DNA of 64,000 nt from Pseudotabrizicola sp051200875 (lineage in GTDB: Bacteria; Pseudomonadota; Alphaproteobacteria; Rhodobacterales; Rhodobacteraceae): positions 3,900,256 through 3,964,255 of the forward strand of contig NZ_CP195191.1 in NCBI RefSeq assembly GCF_051200875.1, read 5' to 3'. Both the position numbers and the translations under genes were made by a program. Shown here one piece after another: positions 8,395-16,843 of this stretch. How positions within the stretch are numbered: the first letter of the stretch is position 1; each line of letters starts with the position of its first letter. The notes beneath the pieces were generated by a model. It saw nothing but the letters and a program-made list of their open reading frames with translations. It did not search any database and was not told the DNA's origin.

Positions 8395-9693
8395 ATGTCT
8401 GACACCCGCTTTGCCTTTCTGTTCCGCAGCCTTCGACGCAAACTTTGGGTCCGCGCCGTGGGATATGCCGTGCTAGGCGTGGCTTTGGTGCCGCTGGCCC
8501 GCCTGATCGGACCGCAACTGCCCTCGGCCTGGGTTGAGGCCACCGGTGCCGTCGCCGTCCGTGGCCTTCTCGGCATCCTTGCCTCGTCCATGCTGGCGGT
8601 CACGACCTTTTCGCTCTCCATCATGGTTTCGGCCTATTCCGGCGCAACCGCCGCCGTGACGCCCCGCGCGGTGAAACTGCTGCTCGAGGACCGCACGGCC
8701 CAAACCGTTCTTTCCACCTTCATCGGGGCCTTTCTCTTTTCCATCGTCGGTATCATCGGCATCGAGGCCAGCGCCTTCAGCGATTCCGGCCTTCTGGTGC
8801 TGTTCTTTGCGACCATCGCCGTCACGGCACTGGTTGTCATCGCGCTGATCCATTGGATCCACCACCTGACCACCTTTGGCCGGGTCGCAGATACCACCGA
8901 CAGGGTCGAACGCGCCGCCGCCAAAGCCCTGCGCGAAAGGGCACGCCAACCAGCCTTGGGTGGCATCGCGACCCGACATGAAACGGCTCCCCCCAACTGG
9001 CGTGCGCTTTGCATCCCCGAAACCGGCTATCTCTGCCATATCGACATGCCCCATCTGTCCGAGATCATCCGCACCTCAACCAAAGGGCAATCGCGACCGA
9101 TGATCCAGCTTGCCATCCTGCCGGGGGTGTTCTTGCACCCTGAAAAGACGGCGCTTTGGGTGCATCCCGACATTCCAGACAGCAGGGACAGCGACCTCTG
9201 TTCCGCCTTTACCGTCGATACCACCCGCAGCTTCGACCAAGACCCCCGCTTTGGCATCTGCGTTCTGTCCGAAATTGCCGAACGCGCGCTGTCCCCGGCT
9301 GTCAATGACCCCGGCACTGCCATCGACGTTCTGGGCCGCGCGGTCCGGCTTTTGTCTATCTGGGCAGAAGAGAAGGCCGAAGACCCCAGCCATCAGCAAA
9401 TCCTTGTCCCGGAACTGCCGATCAGCGATCTCTTCGATGATATCTTCCCGGCAATTTCCCATGACGGGGCTGGCAAATTCTCGGTCCAGATGCGGCTCCA
9501 GAAATGCCTTCTGATGCTGGCCGAAATCTCTCCTGCCGATTTCGGACCCGAGGCGGTGCGCCAATCAAACCGCGCTCTGAAAGATGCCCGTTCCTCCGAT
9601 CTGCATGAAGACCAGATCGAGGCCTTAGTCGCGGTCAACGACGCAATTTCGAAAACGGTCGGAACTCCGGACCGCAGTCCGCGCCGGTTTTGA
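8395..9693 (+). CDS. DUF2254 membrane protein
   Basis: A 432-residue inner-membrane protein. Hydrophobic helices lie at about residues 20-38, 55-80, 103-124 and 131-152, followed by a long soluble C-terminal part. The segments TFSLSIMVSAYSGATAAVTPRAVKLLLEDRTAQTVLSTF and AERALSPAVNDPGTAIDVLGR (split here only for reading) are typical of DUF2254, a widespread family of unknown function. No operon partner is apparent; the next gene starts 96 bp downstream. Confidence 0.85.
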   Translation: MSDTRFAFLFRSLRRKLWVRAVGYAVLGVALVPLARLIGPQLPSAWVEATGAVAVRGLLGILASSMLAVTTFSLSIMVSAYSGATAAVTPRAVKLLLEDRTAQTVLSTFIGAFLFSIVGIIGIEASAFSDSGLLVLFFATIAVTALVVIALIHWIHHLTTFGRVADTTDRVERAAAKALRERARQPALGGIATRHETAPPNWRALCIPETGYLCHIDMPHLSEIIRTSTKGQSRPMIQLAILPGVFLHPEKTALWVHPDIPDSRDSDLCSAFTVDTTRSFDQDPRFGICVLSEIAERALSPAVNDPGTAIDVLGRAVRLLSIWAEEKAEDPSHQQILVPELPISDLFDDIFPAISHDGAGKFSVQMRLQKCLLMLAEISPADFGPEAVRQSNRALKDARSSDLHEDQIEALVAVNDAISKTVGTPDRSPRRF

Positions 9694-9789
9694 TCTGCGT
9701 CAAAGCGCCCCGTCCCCGGCTGGCTCAGGCTGGGGGCATGTTCGGGTGGCAATGCCGTGCGCCATCCTCTGCAACAAGGGATGCATACG

Positions 9790-10047
9790 ATGATCGGATA
9801 TTCAGAAGCCCCCGTTGCTTGGGGACTGACGCGGGGAATGGCGCGTATTCTGGGGGTCAGCCTGACCACCGCTGTCGTCGATGGCTGGCTCAGCCGGCCT
9901 GAACTGGCTGTTCTTGTTGACCGCTGTCAGGCCTGCCAACAAAAGCAAGCCTGCATGAGCTGGCTCGCGTCGGCCGCACACTCTCCTTGCCTTCCAGTAT
10001 TCTGCCCCAACAAACAACCGCTCGAGGCGCTGTCGTTCCGAAACTGA
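9790..10047 (+). CDS. DUF6455-type small Cys-rich protein
   Basis: An 85-residue protein with a conserved cysteine cluster in its C-terminal half (DRCQACQQKQACMSWL and SPCLPVFCPNK), as in the DUF6455 proteins common in Rhodobacterales. Four or five cysteines suggest metal or cofactor binding; this is inference. The ATG at 9790 has AAGGG about 10 bases upstream, whereas the earlier ATG at 9781 would abut the ribosome site. Function is unknown. Confidence 0.75.
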   Translation: MIGYSEAPVAWGLTRGMARILGVSLTTAVVDGWLSRPELAVLVDRCQACQQKQACMSWLASAAHSPCLPVFCPNKQPLEALSFRN

Positions 10048-10104
10048 CTGCCACGTTGACGTTGCCTTCGCCCCGCGCCACTGTCGTCGCGGGGAAGGAA
10101 CACA

Positions 10105-10470
10105 ATGCTGCAGCTCATGAATGTCGTCAGCGACCGGGGGTCGCGCTATGCCGTGTCGGGCGGAACCGTATCAGGCCGTCAGGGCGTCGACGATTTCCTG
10201 AAAACCCTCAAACGCGCCAAGAAATTCGCCAAGGCAACCCATAACACATGGGCTGTCATTCTATCGGACGAAGGCCCGGTCAAGAATGACGACGGCGAAG
10301 CCGGGGCAGGGGCGGTCATCCTGAAAATGCTGGAACGCGAAGCCCTGACCGATACGGTCGTTGTCGTCACCCGCTGGTATGGCGGTGTCCATTTGGGGGG
10401 CGACCGCTTCGCCCATGTTGTCACCTGCACCCGCGAATTTCTAGCAGCTTGGGAAAAGCAAAATGCGTGA
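10105..10470 (+). CDS. YigZ/IMPACT family protein (short form)
   Basis: A 121-residue protein matching the N-terminal UPF0029 (IMPACT) domain. The segments THNTWAVILSDEG, DDGEAGAGAVILKMLE and VVVVTRWYGGVHLGGDRF are hallmark family sequence. Typical bacterial YigZ is about 200 residues with a second C-terminal domain, which is missing here. It overlaps dgkA by 8 bp and is surely co-transcribed with it. The molecular role is not known; homologues have been linked to translation control. Confidence 0.85.
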   Translation: MLQLMNVVSDRGSRYAVSGGTVSGRQGVDDFLKTLKRAKKFAKATHNTWAVILSDEGPVKNDDGEAGAGAVILKMLEREALTDTVVVVTRWYGGVHLGGDRFAHVVTCTREFLAAWEKQNA

Positions 10471-10825
10471 CCTGATCCGATCCGAAGCGCAGCGCCTGAC
10501 CAACACCGTCATCTGGTCATGGCAAGGCTGGACGGCAGCTTGGGCCACCGAAAAGACGCTGCGGCAATGGACATTGATCAACGTGGCTTCGGCTGCCTTG
10601 GCCTTCTCTCTTGATCTTACGGGGGCGGAACGGGCCGTCATCCTTGGGCTTGGTTTGCTGGTTCTTGCCGCCGAATTGATGAACACGGCAATAGAAGAAG
10701 TTGTCGATTACATTTCGAGCGATCTTCACCCCCACGCCAAAAAGGCCAAGGATTGCGGGTCTGCCGCGGTCGCGCTGACGGCCATTGCCGGTGGCGTGGC
10801 GTGGCTGGTGATCCTTCTCTCCTGA
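10463..10825 (+). CDS. dgkA: diacylglycerol kinase (prokaryotic, DgkA)
   Basis: A 120-residue inner-membrane enzyme that phosphorylates diacylglycerol to phosphatidic acid in lipid recycling. It has the three-helix DgkA layout and the family signature ELMNTAIEEVVDYIS (about residues 71-85), including the catalytic glutamate and metal-binding glutamate region, followed by KKAKDCGSAAV. Its start lies inside the upstream YigZ-type gene, which suggests translational coupling. Confidence 0.93.
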   Translation: MRDLIRSEAQRLTNTVIWSWQGWTAAWATEKTLRQWTLINVASAALAFSLDLTGAERAVILGLGLLVLAAELMNTAIEEVVDYISSDLHPHAKKAKDCGSAAVALTAIAGGVAWLVILLS

Positions 10826-10902
10826 CCGTTGCTGGAAATTTCCCCGACCCTCTTTGCGCGGGCCGACTTGGCGCTAGTTTCGGGACAAAGGAGATTAGCC
10901 AA

Positions 10903-11298
10903 ATGCAAGCCGCAATCCTCTATGTCTCAACCGCCGTGGTCTTTCTGGTGGTCGATGCAATCATGCTGACCTTGGTAATGAAGCCTCTTTTTTCGCGCCA
11001 TATCGGGGCCCTGATGGCCGATCCGATCCGGATTGGTCCGGCAGCACTGTTCTACGCCGCCTATGTCGCCGGGTTGCTTTATCTTGTGTCTTGGCCAGCC
11101 CTGAAATCCGGTGCTCCCTTGGTGCTGCCTGCCGCCGTGATTGGTGCGATGGCCTATGGCACTTATGAATTCACCAGTTACGCCATCATGCGTGATTGGC
11201 ATTGGTCGATGGTCGTGACCGATACGACTTGGGGCGCGGTTCTGACGGCATTTTCGGCATGGGCCGGGGTCACGATCACCCGCATGGTGGCCGCGTGA
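10903..11298 (+). CDS. DUF2177 membrane protein
   Basis: A 131-residue protein with four predicted membrane helices (about residues 4-24, 43-62, 70-88 and 106-126). The segment YEFTSYAIMRDWHWSMVVTDTTWG near residues 85-108 is the DUF2177 hallmark. Function is unknown. The AAAGGAG ribosome site at 10888-10894 selects this ATG over longer in-frame readings. It follows dgkA by 77 bp and may be in the same transcript. Confidence 0.85.
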   Translation: MQAAILYVSTAVVFLVVDAIMLTLVMKPLFSRHIGALMADPIRIGPAALFYAAYVAGLLYLVSWPALKSGAPLVLPAAVIGAMAYGTYEFTSYAIMRDWHWSMVVTDTTWGAVLTAFSAWAGVTITRMVAA

Positions 11299-11345
11299 CA
11301 GACAGGCTCAGACGGGGTATGTGTTAAAAAGTTATGAAAACGAAT

Positions 11346-11397
11346 TTCTAAGCAATTGATTTTGCTTGGATTAAAAAACGTCCCCGACGGGGACGCT
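11346..11397 (+). repeat. leader hairpin element, copy 1
   Basis: The sequence AAGCAATTGATTT is followed by a perfect palindrome arm pair, CGTCCCC-GAC-GGGGACG, at 11379-11395. It ends 17 nt before the ArsC/Spx start codon. A related copy lies at 57886-57937, just before the DUF2161 gene. The position directly upstream of the ribosome site hints at a cis-acting leader. Confidence 0.8.
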
Positions 11398-11412
11398 AGG
11401 AAAGGCCCGCCG

Positions 11413-11739
11413 ATGATCCTCTATGGAATCCCAACCTGCGACACCTGCAAAAAGGCGATGAAGGCCCTGAAAGACGCGGGCCACGATCCCCAATTCCGCG
11501 ACGTCCGCGCCCAGCCCCTGTCCGAGGCTGAAATCTCGGCGATCGTTCAGGAATTCGGCGACCGGGCGATCAACAAGACCTCGCCCACCTACCGCAGTTT
11601 CAACGCCTTTTTGAAAGAGTCGGACCCCGAGGTTCAGATCGCCGAGCAGCCCACCGTCATGAAGCGCCCCGTGATCGAACACGAAGGCCGCTGGACCATC
11701 GCCTGGGACGAGGCCGCGCAATCCGTCTGGCTGGGCTAA
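11413..11739 (+). CDS. ArsC/Spx family protein
   Basis: A 108-residue thioredoxin-fold protein with an N-terminal redox motif CDTC (Cys9, Cys12). This fits the ArsC/Spx/YffB family rather than the single-cysteine glutaredoxin-dependent arsenate reductase subtype. Segments SPTYRSFNAFL and PTVMKRPVIEHEGRWTIAWDE are typical. There are no ars genes nearby, so arsenate reduction is not implied; a role as a small thiol-dependent reductase or regulator is possible. AGGAAAGG lies upstream of the chosen ATG, and a leader hairpin precedes it. Confidence 0.87.
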   Translation: MILYGIPTCDTCKKAMKALKDAGHDPQFRDVRAQPLSEAEISAIVQEFGDRAINKTSPTYRSFNAFLKESDPEVQIAEQPTVMKRPVIEHEGRWTIAWDEAAQSVWLG

Positions 11740-11746
11740 ACGAAAA

Positions 11747-11776
11747 ACGGCCCGCAGCCATCTCGGCGCGGGCCGT
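11747..11776 (-). terminator. terminator of the cold-shock gene, possibly shared
   Basis: A 9-bp stem (ACGGCCCGC, 11747-11755, with GCGGGCCGT, 11768-11776) is followed on the minus strand by TTTTCG. The U-tract faces the cold-shock gene transcript; read from the other side it may also stop the ArsC/Spx transcript. Confidence 0.85.
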
Positions 11777-11799
11777 CCAGAATTTCGCTCCCGAAAGGA

Positions 11800-12006
11800 T
11801 CAGAGCAGTTTCAGATCGCCAGCCGACGAACGGCCATCACGGCCGGATTGCAGTTCGTAGGAAATCTTTTGGTTGTCGTTCAGACCCTTAAGCCCGGCGC
11901 GTTCGACAGCCGAGATGTGAACGAATACGTCTTTTCCGCCGTCATCGGGCGCGATGAAACCAAAGCCCTTGGTAGCGTTGAACCATTTCACGGTGCCAGT
12001 GGCCAT
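11800..12006 (-). CDS. cold-shock domain protein (CspA family)
   Basis: A 68-residue single-stranded nucleic-acid-binding protein. It is a complete OB-fold cold-shock domain with RNP1 KGFGFI (about residues 13-18) and RNP2 VFVHIS (27-32), starting GTVKWFNATKGF. The start follows a GAGAGGAGAG ribosome site. The 178-bp upstream gap would hold its 5' leader; many csp mRNAs carry a regulatory leader, but no specific fold was worked out here. Paralogues cannot be told apart, so no numbered symbol is given. Confidence 0.95.
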   Translation of the reverse strand: MATGTVKWFNATKGFGFIAPDDGGKDVFVHISAVERAGLKGLNDNQKISYELQSGRDGRSSAGDLKLL

Positions 12007-12184
12007 CCGTCTCTCCTCTCAAGTCCTCCCACAGCGGAATTGCCATGGGCCGTGCAGCCAGATTTCAGGCCTTCGGTCAGAGAGGCGGGCAGAAAGTCTG
12101 TCGTCACAACAAGGCAGGATGCCGCAGTCCCGACATAAATCAAGCAGAATCAGGGGGCGATCCCCCCGAATTCATGTGTTTTTC

Positions 12185-12745
12185 CTAGTTTGAAGCTGGT
12201 TTTCGCCAAGTCGAACGCCATTTTCGTAGCTCTGCATCTATCGAAATTCGCCCACCGCCGTGGATCAGAGTCACTGCCAGTAACCCCATCCACAGGGCCC
12301 GTTGATCCAGGATCAGGGCATCGGGAACCCGGTCAAACCATCGACCGATCGTCGCGGCATCCGCCCCATGCCCGACAATGTCCGTCAAACTTTGCACCAC
12401 GATGAATCCGATCATCCCCAGCGATGCGATCCGGGTCAGCAACCCGAAAATCAAAAGCAGGGGCAGGACAAGCTCGGCATAGGCACCGGCCATTACCACG
12501 GCCCACGGCCAAAGACCAAAGGCCTGCGGATTGTAATTTGCGGTCTCAAAGGCACGAGGAAAGATCTGAGCATAGGCACCGACCGAAGGCGAGAACGGCC
12601 CGTCGAATTTTGTCAGGGCCGATGACCAGAAGTAGCCCGCCAGAACCAACGCAAAGATCAACCGAGCCAAAAAGGGCAAGAGATCAGCCGCCTTTGCAGA
12701 GAAGAACGCGGAAACATCGTCATCGGCTTGAAAGAAGCGGTTCAT
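12185..12745 (-). CDS. DoxX family membrane protein of the bufferin operon
   Basis: A 186-residue inner-membrane protein with four hydrophobic segments typical of DoxX/TQO small-subunit proteins (starting LARLIFALVLAGYFWSSAL). It overlaps bufC by 4 bp, so it is the last gene of the bufA-bufB-bufC-doxX operon. DoxX-type proteins are frequent last members of bufferin operons; a role in electron transfer or membrane handling of the product is suspected but not established. Confidence 0.85.
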   Translation of the reverse strand: MNRFFQADDDVSAFFSAKAADLLPFLARLIFALVLAGYFWSSALTKFDGPFSPSVGAYAQIFPRAFETANYNPQAFGLWPWAVVMAGAYAELVLPLLLIFGLLTRIASLGMIGFIVVQSLTDIVGHGADAATIGRWFDRVPDALILDQRALWMGLLAVTLIHGGGRISIDAELRKWRSTWRKPASN

Positions 12746-13470
12746 TCTACGAACTCCGTAATTGCTTGCCCCTGCAAAAGGATCGAGAGAAGCGCGCTGG
12801 CCGCGACTTCCGACCCAAGCGCCAAGGCCTGCCCGAGCGGCTTGCCCTCAAGGATCGCCTGAATCATTTCGGCTCCGCCTTTTGGCAAAAGGACTGGGTA
12901 GGGGTCAAAATCGGGCCGCAAGACCAAAACAGTTTCTGCTTCGGTGCTGCGCAGGGGCGTGTCATGGACATTGGCCTGCCAGATGGAAAAAACGGGCCAG
13001 TTGGACGACAAGAACCGCAAAGACGGAACCAGTCTGACACGCTTGGTCAGCAGATTTTCCAGCCCCAAGGCCGCAAGGTCTTTCATCGCGACCGGTGGCA
13101 CATCGGCGGAGTGATAGCTTTCGCGAAGCGCGTATTCCAAGCGTGCCACATCCGGCAGATAGGCAAGCTCTTTCACTGGAGTAAAGCCCGTTAGAAATGT
13201 GGGAAACTCGGAGCCGTAGCGAAGAAGAATGGGGGAAGTCGGAGGGTGAGCGCGCAGGAACACCCCAGCCATGGCGGCAAAGAATTCCGGCCCCACAATC
13301 TTGCGAACAATCGGAAAGCCGTCTTCCAATGCGGCCGTCAGACCAACCGCAACATTATTGCGGTAAACGTTGAACCGTCGCTCTGCTGTTCGGCCAAACG
13401 GATCTACAAGACCAGCTGGAAGTGGAAAACCGCCATCCAAAAGGGCTTGGGCGAGAGAAGCCTGCGTCAT
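12742..13470 (-). CDS. bufC: BufC/HvfC-type DUF2063 protein, RiPP recognition partner
   Basis: A 242-residue protein whose N-terminus contains the DUF2063 (HvfC) signature around RRFNVYRNNVAVGLTAALEDGFPIV (read in two parts). In bufferin systems this protein presents the precursor peptide to the DUF692 enzyme. The ATG at 13470 overlaps the bufB stop (ATGA), which fixes the start and indicates translational coupling; a longer in-frame reading would run deep into bufB. Confidence 0.87.
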   Translation of the reverse strand: MTQASLAQALLDGGFPLPAGLVDPFGRTAERRFNVYRNNVAVGLTAALEDGFPIVRKIVGPEFFAAMAGVFLRAHPPTSPILLRYGSEFPTFLTGFTPVKELAYLPDVARLEYALRESYHSADVPPVAMKDLAALGLENLLTKRVRLVPSLRFLSSNWPVFSIWQANVHDTPLRSTEAETVLVLRPDFDPYPVLLPKGGAEMIQAILEGKPLGQALALGSEVAASALLSILLQGQAITEFVE

Positions 13471-14315
13471 CTCACAGAGTCCAGAATTTGTTCTGCGCGT
13501 GCTGCCTCTTGGGCAAGAACCGGCCATTCCGGAACGTCGTTGTCCCATTCGATCAGCGTCGGTCGCGCGCCCGCTTTAGCGATGGTTCGGGCGTAAAGCG
13601 CCCAAACCGGGTCTGAGACTTCGGACCCATGAGCGTCAATCAGCAGCGGCATCCCGTGGTCCGCCTCGTCGGTGTCGTGGCCACCAAGGTGGATCTCTCC
13701 GACCAGATCAAGCGGGAAGCGATCAAGATAGTCATCTGAATTCCATGCCTGATTTGTGCAAGAAACATGGACATTGTTGACATCCAGCAGCAGACCACAG
13801 CCGCTTTGGCGGGCGATTTCGCCAAGAAACTCGACCTCATCCATTTCTGTCTCCGCAAAGGCCAGATAGGTCGACGGGTTTTCCAAAAGCATCTGACGAC
13901 CGAGGATCGCCTGAACTTGGTCAATATGGTCAACAACGCGTTTCAGCGTTCTTTGGGTGTAGGGCAGTGGCAGCAAATCATTCAAGAAAGCGCCGTCATG
14001 TGTCGACCAAGCCAGGTGCTCGGAAAAACTGGCCGGGCGAAGCCAATCACAAAGGTACTTCAGACGGCGCAGGTGTTCTGCATCCAAAGGATTTTCGCCG
14101 CCAATCGACAAGCCGACGCCATGCACAGAGATCGCGAAACGCTCGGCCAAATGCCGTAATTGCGCCAAGGGGCGACCACCTAGGCCCGTGTAGTTTTCAG
14201 CATGAATTTCCAGCCATTGAACCGGGGATGGATCTGCCATGATCTCTGCAAAATGCTGGGGTTTGTATCCCACTCCCGGAGCGGCTGGCAGCCTTTCACG
14301 CATTTGATCGAACAT
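13467..14315 (-). CDS. bufB: BufB/HvfB-type DUF692 (MNIO) metalloenzyme
   Basis: A 282-residue TIM-barrel multinuclear non-haem iron oxidase. Likely iron ligands are visible in EIHAENY, SVHGVGLSIGG, FSEHLAWS, LLENPSTY, LLLDVNNVHVS, EIHLGGH and IDAHGSEV, the usual ligand-bearing strands of DUF692. In the studied Caulobacter and Haemophilus systems such enzymes modify precursor cysteines to sulfur-containing heterocycles or thioamides. Repeat copy C lies between this gene and bufA. Downstream genes overlap it. Confidence 0.92.
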   Translation of the reverse strand: MFDQMRERLPAAPGVGYKPQHFAEIMADPSPVQWLEIHAENYTGLGGRPLAQLRHLAERFAISVHGVGLSIGGENPLDAEHLRRLKYLCDWLRPASFSEHLAWSTHDGAFLNDLLPLPYTQRTLKRVVDHIDQVQAILGRQMLLENPSTYLAFAETEMDEVEFLGEIARQSGCGLLLDVNNVHVSCTNQAWNSDDYLDRFPLDLVGEIHLGGHDTDEADHGMPLLIDAHGSEVSDPVWALYARTIAKAGARPTLIEWDNDVPEWPVLAQEAARAEQILDSVR

Positions 14316-14324
14316 AGGATCGGC

Positions 14325-14403
14325 CCTTTATCTTGGTGAAAATATTCTGCGGGGGAGATCGATTGGCCTCGCCAATCGATCAGGGGGGCGCAAAGCCCCC
14401 CCC
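14325..14403 (+). repeat. mosaic hairpin repeat, copy C (inside the bufferin operon)
   Basis: The head CCTTTATCTTGG is followed by AAATAT. The central stem pairs GATCGATTGGC with GCCAATCGATC around CTC. The tail pairs GGGGGGC with GCCCCCC. It fills the gap between bufA (stop 14419) and bufB (start 14315) and is read on the operon's antisense strand. It could act as a processing, stability or attenuation element between precursor and enzyme. Confidence 0.85.
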
Positions 14404-14418
14404 GTCACGTTTCCGACC

Positions 14419-14712
14419 TTATGCCGGCATGTCACGCTCAAGAGCTTCAAGGCTGCCCATACGGCCTTCGGGCAGTTCCATCGTGGTGCAGGTCCCGGCT
14501 GGAACCAGTTTCCAGGCATTGCCTTGGAAATCGACCTTCGAGGTGCCAGCGCAGGTTGTGCCCGGTCCGGCGGCGCAGTCGTTCTGACCAGCCAAGGCCA
14601 CGCCAAAGCATTTTTCCATTTCGCCCTCGGCAGCAGCCGGGGTGGCGATGTGAGCAGCAAATGCAGCAGCCAAGGCGCCAGCGGCAGCAAGGGTTTTCAC
14701 TTGGTACGACAT
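14419..14712 (-). CDS. bufA: BufA-type bufferin precursor peptide (DUF2282)
   Basis: A 97-residue exported RiPP precursor. A Sec-type signal peptide (about residues 1-28, hydrophobic A-rich core, cleavage near PAAAEG) precedes a core with four cysteines: C35, C46, C54 and C75. The segment EKCFGVALAGQNDCAAGPG plus TTCAGTSKVD and VPAGTC are the DUF2282/bufferin-1 signature. In characterised members the two inner cysteines become heterocycles that bind copper, protecting cells against copper excess. The first gene of the operon; ribosome site GAGAGGAAC. The ATG at 14712 is chosen so that the signal peptide is N-terminal. Confidence 0.92.
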   Translation of the reverse strand: MSYQVKTLAAAGALAAAFAAHIATPAAAEGEMEKCFGVALAGQNDCAAGPGTTCAGTSKVDFQGNAWKLVPAGTCTTMELPEGRMGSLEALERDMPA

Positions 14713-14845
14713 GTTCAGTTCCTCTCTCAGGGTTGATCGCATCAAGGCGATGAGCAGACCATGACGAGGCAAACGTGGCCGGAACAGTCACGTAAATGAG
14801 AGGAAAAACTGCCGTGAAGCCTGTAACGGAAGCGCGATCAGAAAC

Positions 14846-14874
14846 GAAAAAGGCGCCAGACCATCCGACGCCTT
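14846..14874 (-). terminator. terminator of thrS
   Basis: A stem AAGGCG/CGCCTT (14850-14855 with 14869-14874) is followed on the minus strand by TTTTT. It separates thrS from the bufferin operon, so bufA must have its own promoter in about 130 bp. Confidence 0.8.
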
Positions 14875-14896
14875 CTTTTGTTTTCAAGTGGTTAGT

Positions 14897-16843
14897 TCAG
14901 CGAAGGTCCGGCGGCAGTGCTTCGGCCTCGAGTTCCGCGACGATCTGATCCAGAGCAACCGTGCGGGTTTGTGTTTCACCCAAGCGGCGGACTGAAACAG
15001 TTCTCTCTTCAACCTCTTTCATGCCGATAGCCAAGATCACCGGAACCTTCGCCACGGAATGTTCGCGCACCTTGTAATTGATCTTTTCGTTCCGCATGTC
15101 GGCCTCTGCCCGAATCCCGGCAAGGGTCAACTTCTCGACGACTTCAGCCACAAACGGGTCTGCGTCCGAGACGATTGATGCCACGACCACCTGACGCGGG
15201 GCCAGCCAGAACGGCAGTTTGCCCGCGTGGTTTTCGATCAGAATGCCGATGAACCGTTCAAAAGATCCAAGGCAGGCGCGGTGCAGCATGAAGGGGCGGT
15301 GTTTGGCGCCGTCCTCGCCGATATAGCTGGCATCCAGCCGCTCCGGCAGGTTGGGGTCTAGCTGAAGCGTTCCGCACTGCCAATCGCGACCGATGGCGTC
15401 GGTCAGGACGAACTCCAGTTTTGGTGCGTAGAAGGCGCCTTCACCGGGGAAAAGCTCATAATCGTATCCTGCCGCCTTGCAGGCATTGGCGAGGGCGGTC
15501 TCCATCTTGTCCCAGATTTCGTCCGATCCCACGCGCTTGTCCGGCCGGGTCGAGAGCTTCACTCGCCATTTGTCAAAGCCGAGGTCTGAATAGATGCGCG
15601 CAAGGAATTCGATGAACTTCTTCGATTCCGATTCAACCTGATCCAGCGTGCAGAAGATATGCGCGTCATCCTGAGTGAACCCGCGCACGCGCATGATGCC
15701 GTGCAATGCGCCCGAAGGTTCATACCGCGCGCAGGAGCCAAACTCGGCCATTCGGATTGGCAGGTCTCTATAGCTTTTCAGGCCGACGTTGAAAATCTGT
15801 ACATGGCAGGGGCAGTTCATCGGCTTCAACGCGTTGATGACCTTTTCCCGCGCTCCTTCTTCGTCGACTTCGACGATGAACATATTCTCGCGGTAGTTCT
15901 GCCAATGCCCCGAAGCTTCCCACAGCTTGCGGTTCACCACTTGCGGAGTGTTCACCTCGACATAGCCATCGCGTCGCTGCTGGCGGCGCATGTAGTCCTG
16001 CAAGGTGACATAGATGTTCCAGCCATTCGGGTGCCAGAAGATCTGGCCCGGTGCCTCTTCCTGCATGTGGAACAGGTTCATTTCGCGCCCAAGCTTTCGG
16101 TGGTCGCGCTTTGCGGCCTCTTCCAGCATGGTCATATGGGCCTTCAGGTCGTCGCGATTCTTGAACGCCACGCCGTAAATGCGCTGCAGTTGTGGGCGCG
16201 TGGCGTCACCCAGCCAATAGGCACCAGCCACATGCGTCAGCTTGAAAGCATCGGCAGGCACCTGTCCGGTGTGCTGAAGATGCGGGCCACGGCAGAGGTC
16301 TTGCCAGTCCCCGTGCCAATACATGCGGATGTTTTCACCTTCAGGAATTCGGTCCAGCAGTTCGATTTTGAAAGGCTCGCCGCGATCTTCGTAGTATTTG
16401 CGAGCGCGCTCACGATCCCAAAGTTCGGTTTTGACAAGTTCGCGCGCATTGATGATCTGCTTCATCCGCGCTTCGATCTGGCCGAGATCCTCGGGCGTGA
16501 AGGGTTCAGCGCGATCGAAGTCATAGAACCAACCATAGTCGCGGACCGGGCCGATGGTGACTTTTACGTCCGGCCAAATCTCTTGCACCGCGCGGGCCAT
16601 GATATGGGCCAGATCGTGCCGGATCAGTTCCAACGCCGGTCCATCATCTTTCATCGTATTTATGGCGATCATGGCATCTTCGGTGATTGGCCAAGCCATG
16701 TCCCAATGGGCGCCGTTCACCTGCGCGGAGATCGCGGCTTTGGCCAGCGATGGCGCGATTGAGGCCGCCACTTCCGACGGGGTGACACCCGCCTCATAGT
16801 GGCGGATATTGCCATCGGGGAATGTCAGGGAAATCTGGCTCAT
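14897..16843 (-). CDS. thrS: threonyl-tRNA synthetase
   Basis: A 648-residue cytosolic class II synthetase that charges tRNA-Thr. An N-terminal TGS domain (about residues 1-62) is followed by the editing domain with HDxxH-type sequence (RHDLAHIMARAV near residue 74), then the catalytic core with zinc-ligand cysteine (NCPCHV), motif 2 (EFGSCARYEPSGALHGIMRVRGF, written in parts) and motif 3 (LHRACLGSFERF), and a C-terminal anticodon-binding domain. Length is normal. A 197-bp gap separates it from the divergent glycosylase gene. Confidence 0.97.
   Translation of the reverse strand: MSQISLTFPDGNIRHYEAGVTPSEVAASIAPSLAKAAISAQVNGAHWDMAWPITEDAMIAINTMKDDGPALELIRHDLAHIMARAVQEIWPDVKVTIGPVRDYGWFYDFDRAEPFTPEDLGQIEARMKQIINARELVKTELWDRERARKYYEDRGEPFKIELLDRIPEGENIRMYWHGDWQDLCRGPHLQHTGQVPADAFKLTHVAGAYWLGDATRPQLQRIYGVAFKNRDDLKAHMTMLEEAAKRDHRKLGREMNLFHMQEEAPGQIFWHPNGWNIYVTLQDYMRRQQRRDGYVEVNTPQVVNRKLWEASGHWQNYRENMFIVEVDEEGAREKVINALKPMNCPCHVQIFNVGLKSYRDLPIRMAEFGSCARYEPSGALHGIMRVRGFTQDDAHIFCTLDQVESESKKFIEFLARIYSDLGFDKWRVKLSTRPDKRVGSDEIWDKMETALANACKAAGYDYELFPGEGAFYAPKLEFVLTDAIGRDWQCGTLQLDPNLPERLDASYIGEDGAKHRPFMLHRACLGSFERFIGILIENHAGKLPFWLAPRQVVVASIVSDADPFVAEVVEKLTLAGIRAEADMRNEKINYKVREHSVAKVPVILAIGMKEVEERTVSVRRLGETQTRTVALDQIVAELEAEALPPDLR

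Noticed and set aside
14713..14845. An ECF-sigma promoter upstream of bufA.
   Set aside because: Several GTAAC- and TGATC-like words occur, but none has a partner -10 element at a proper distance.
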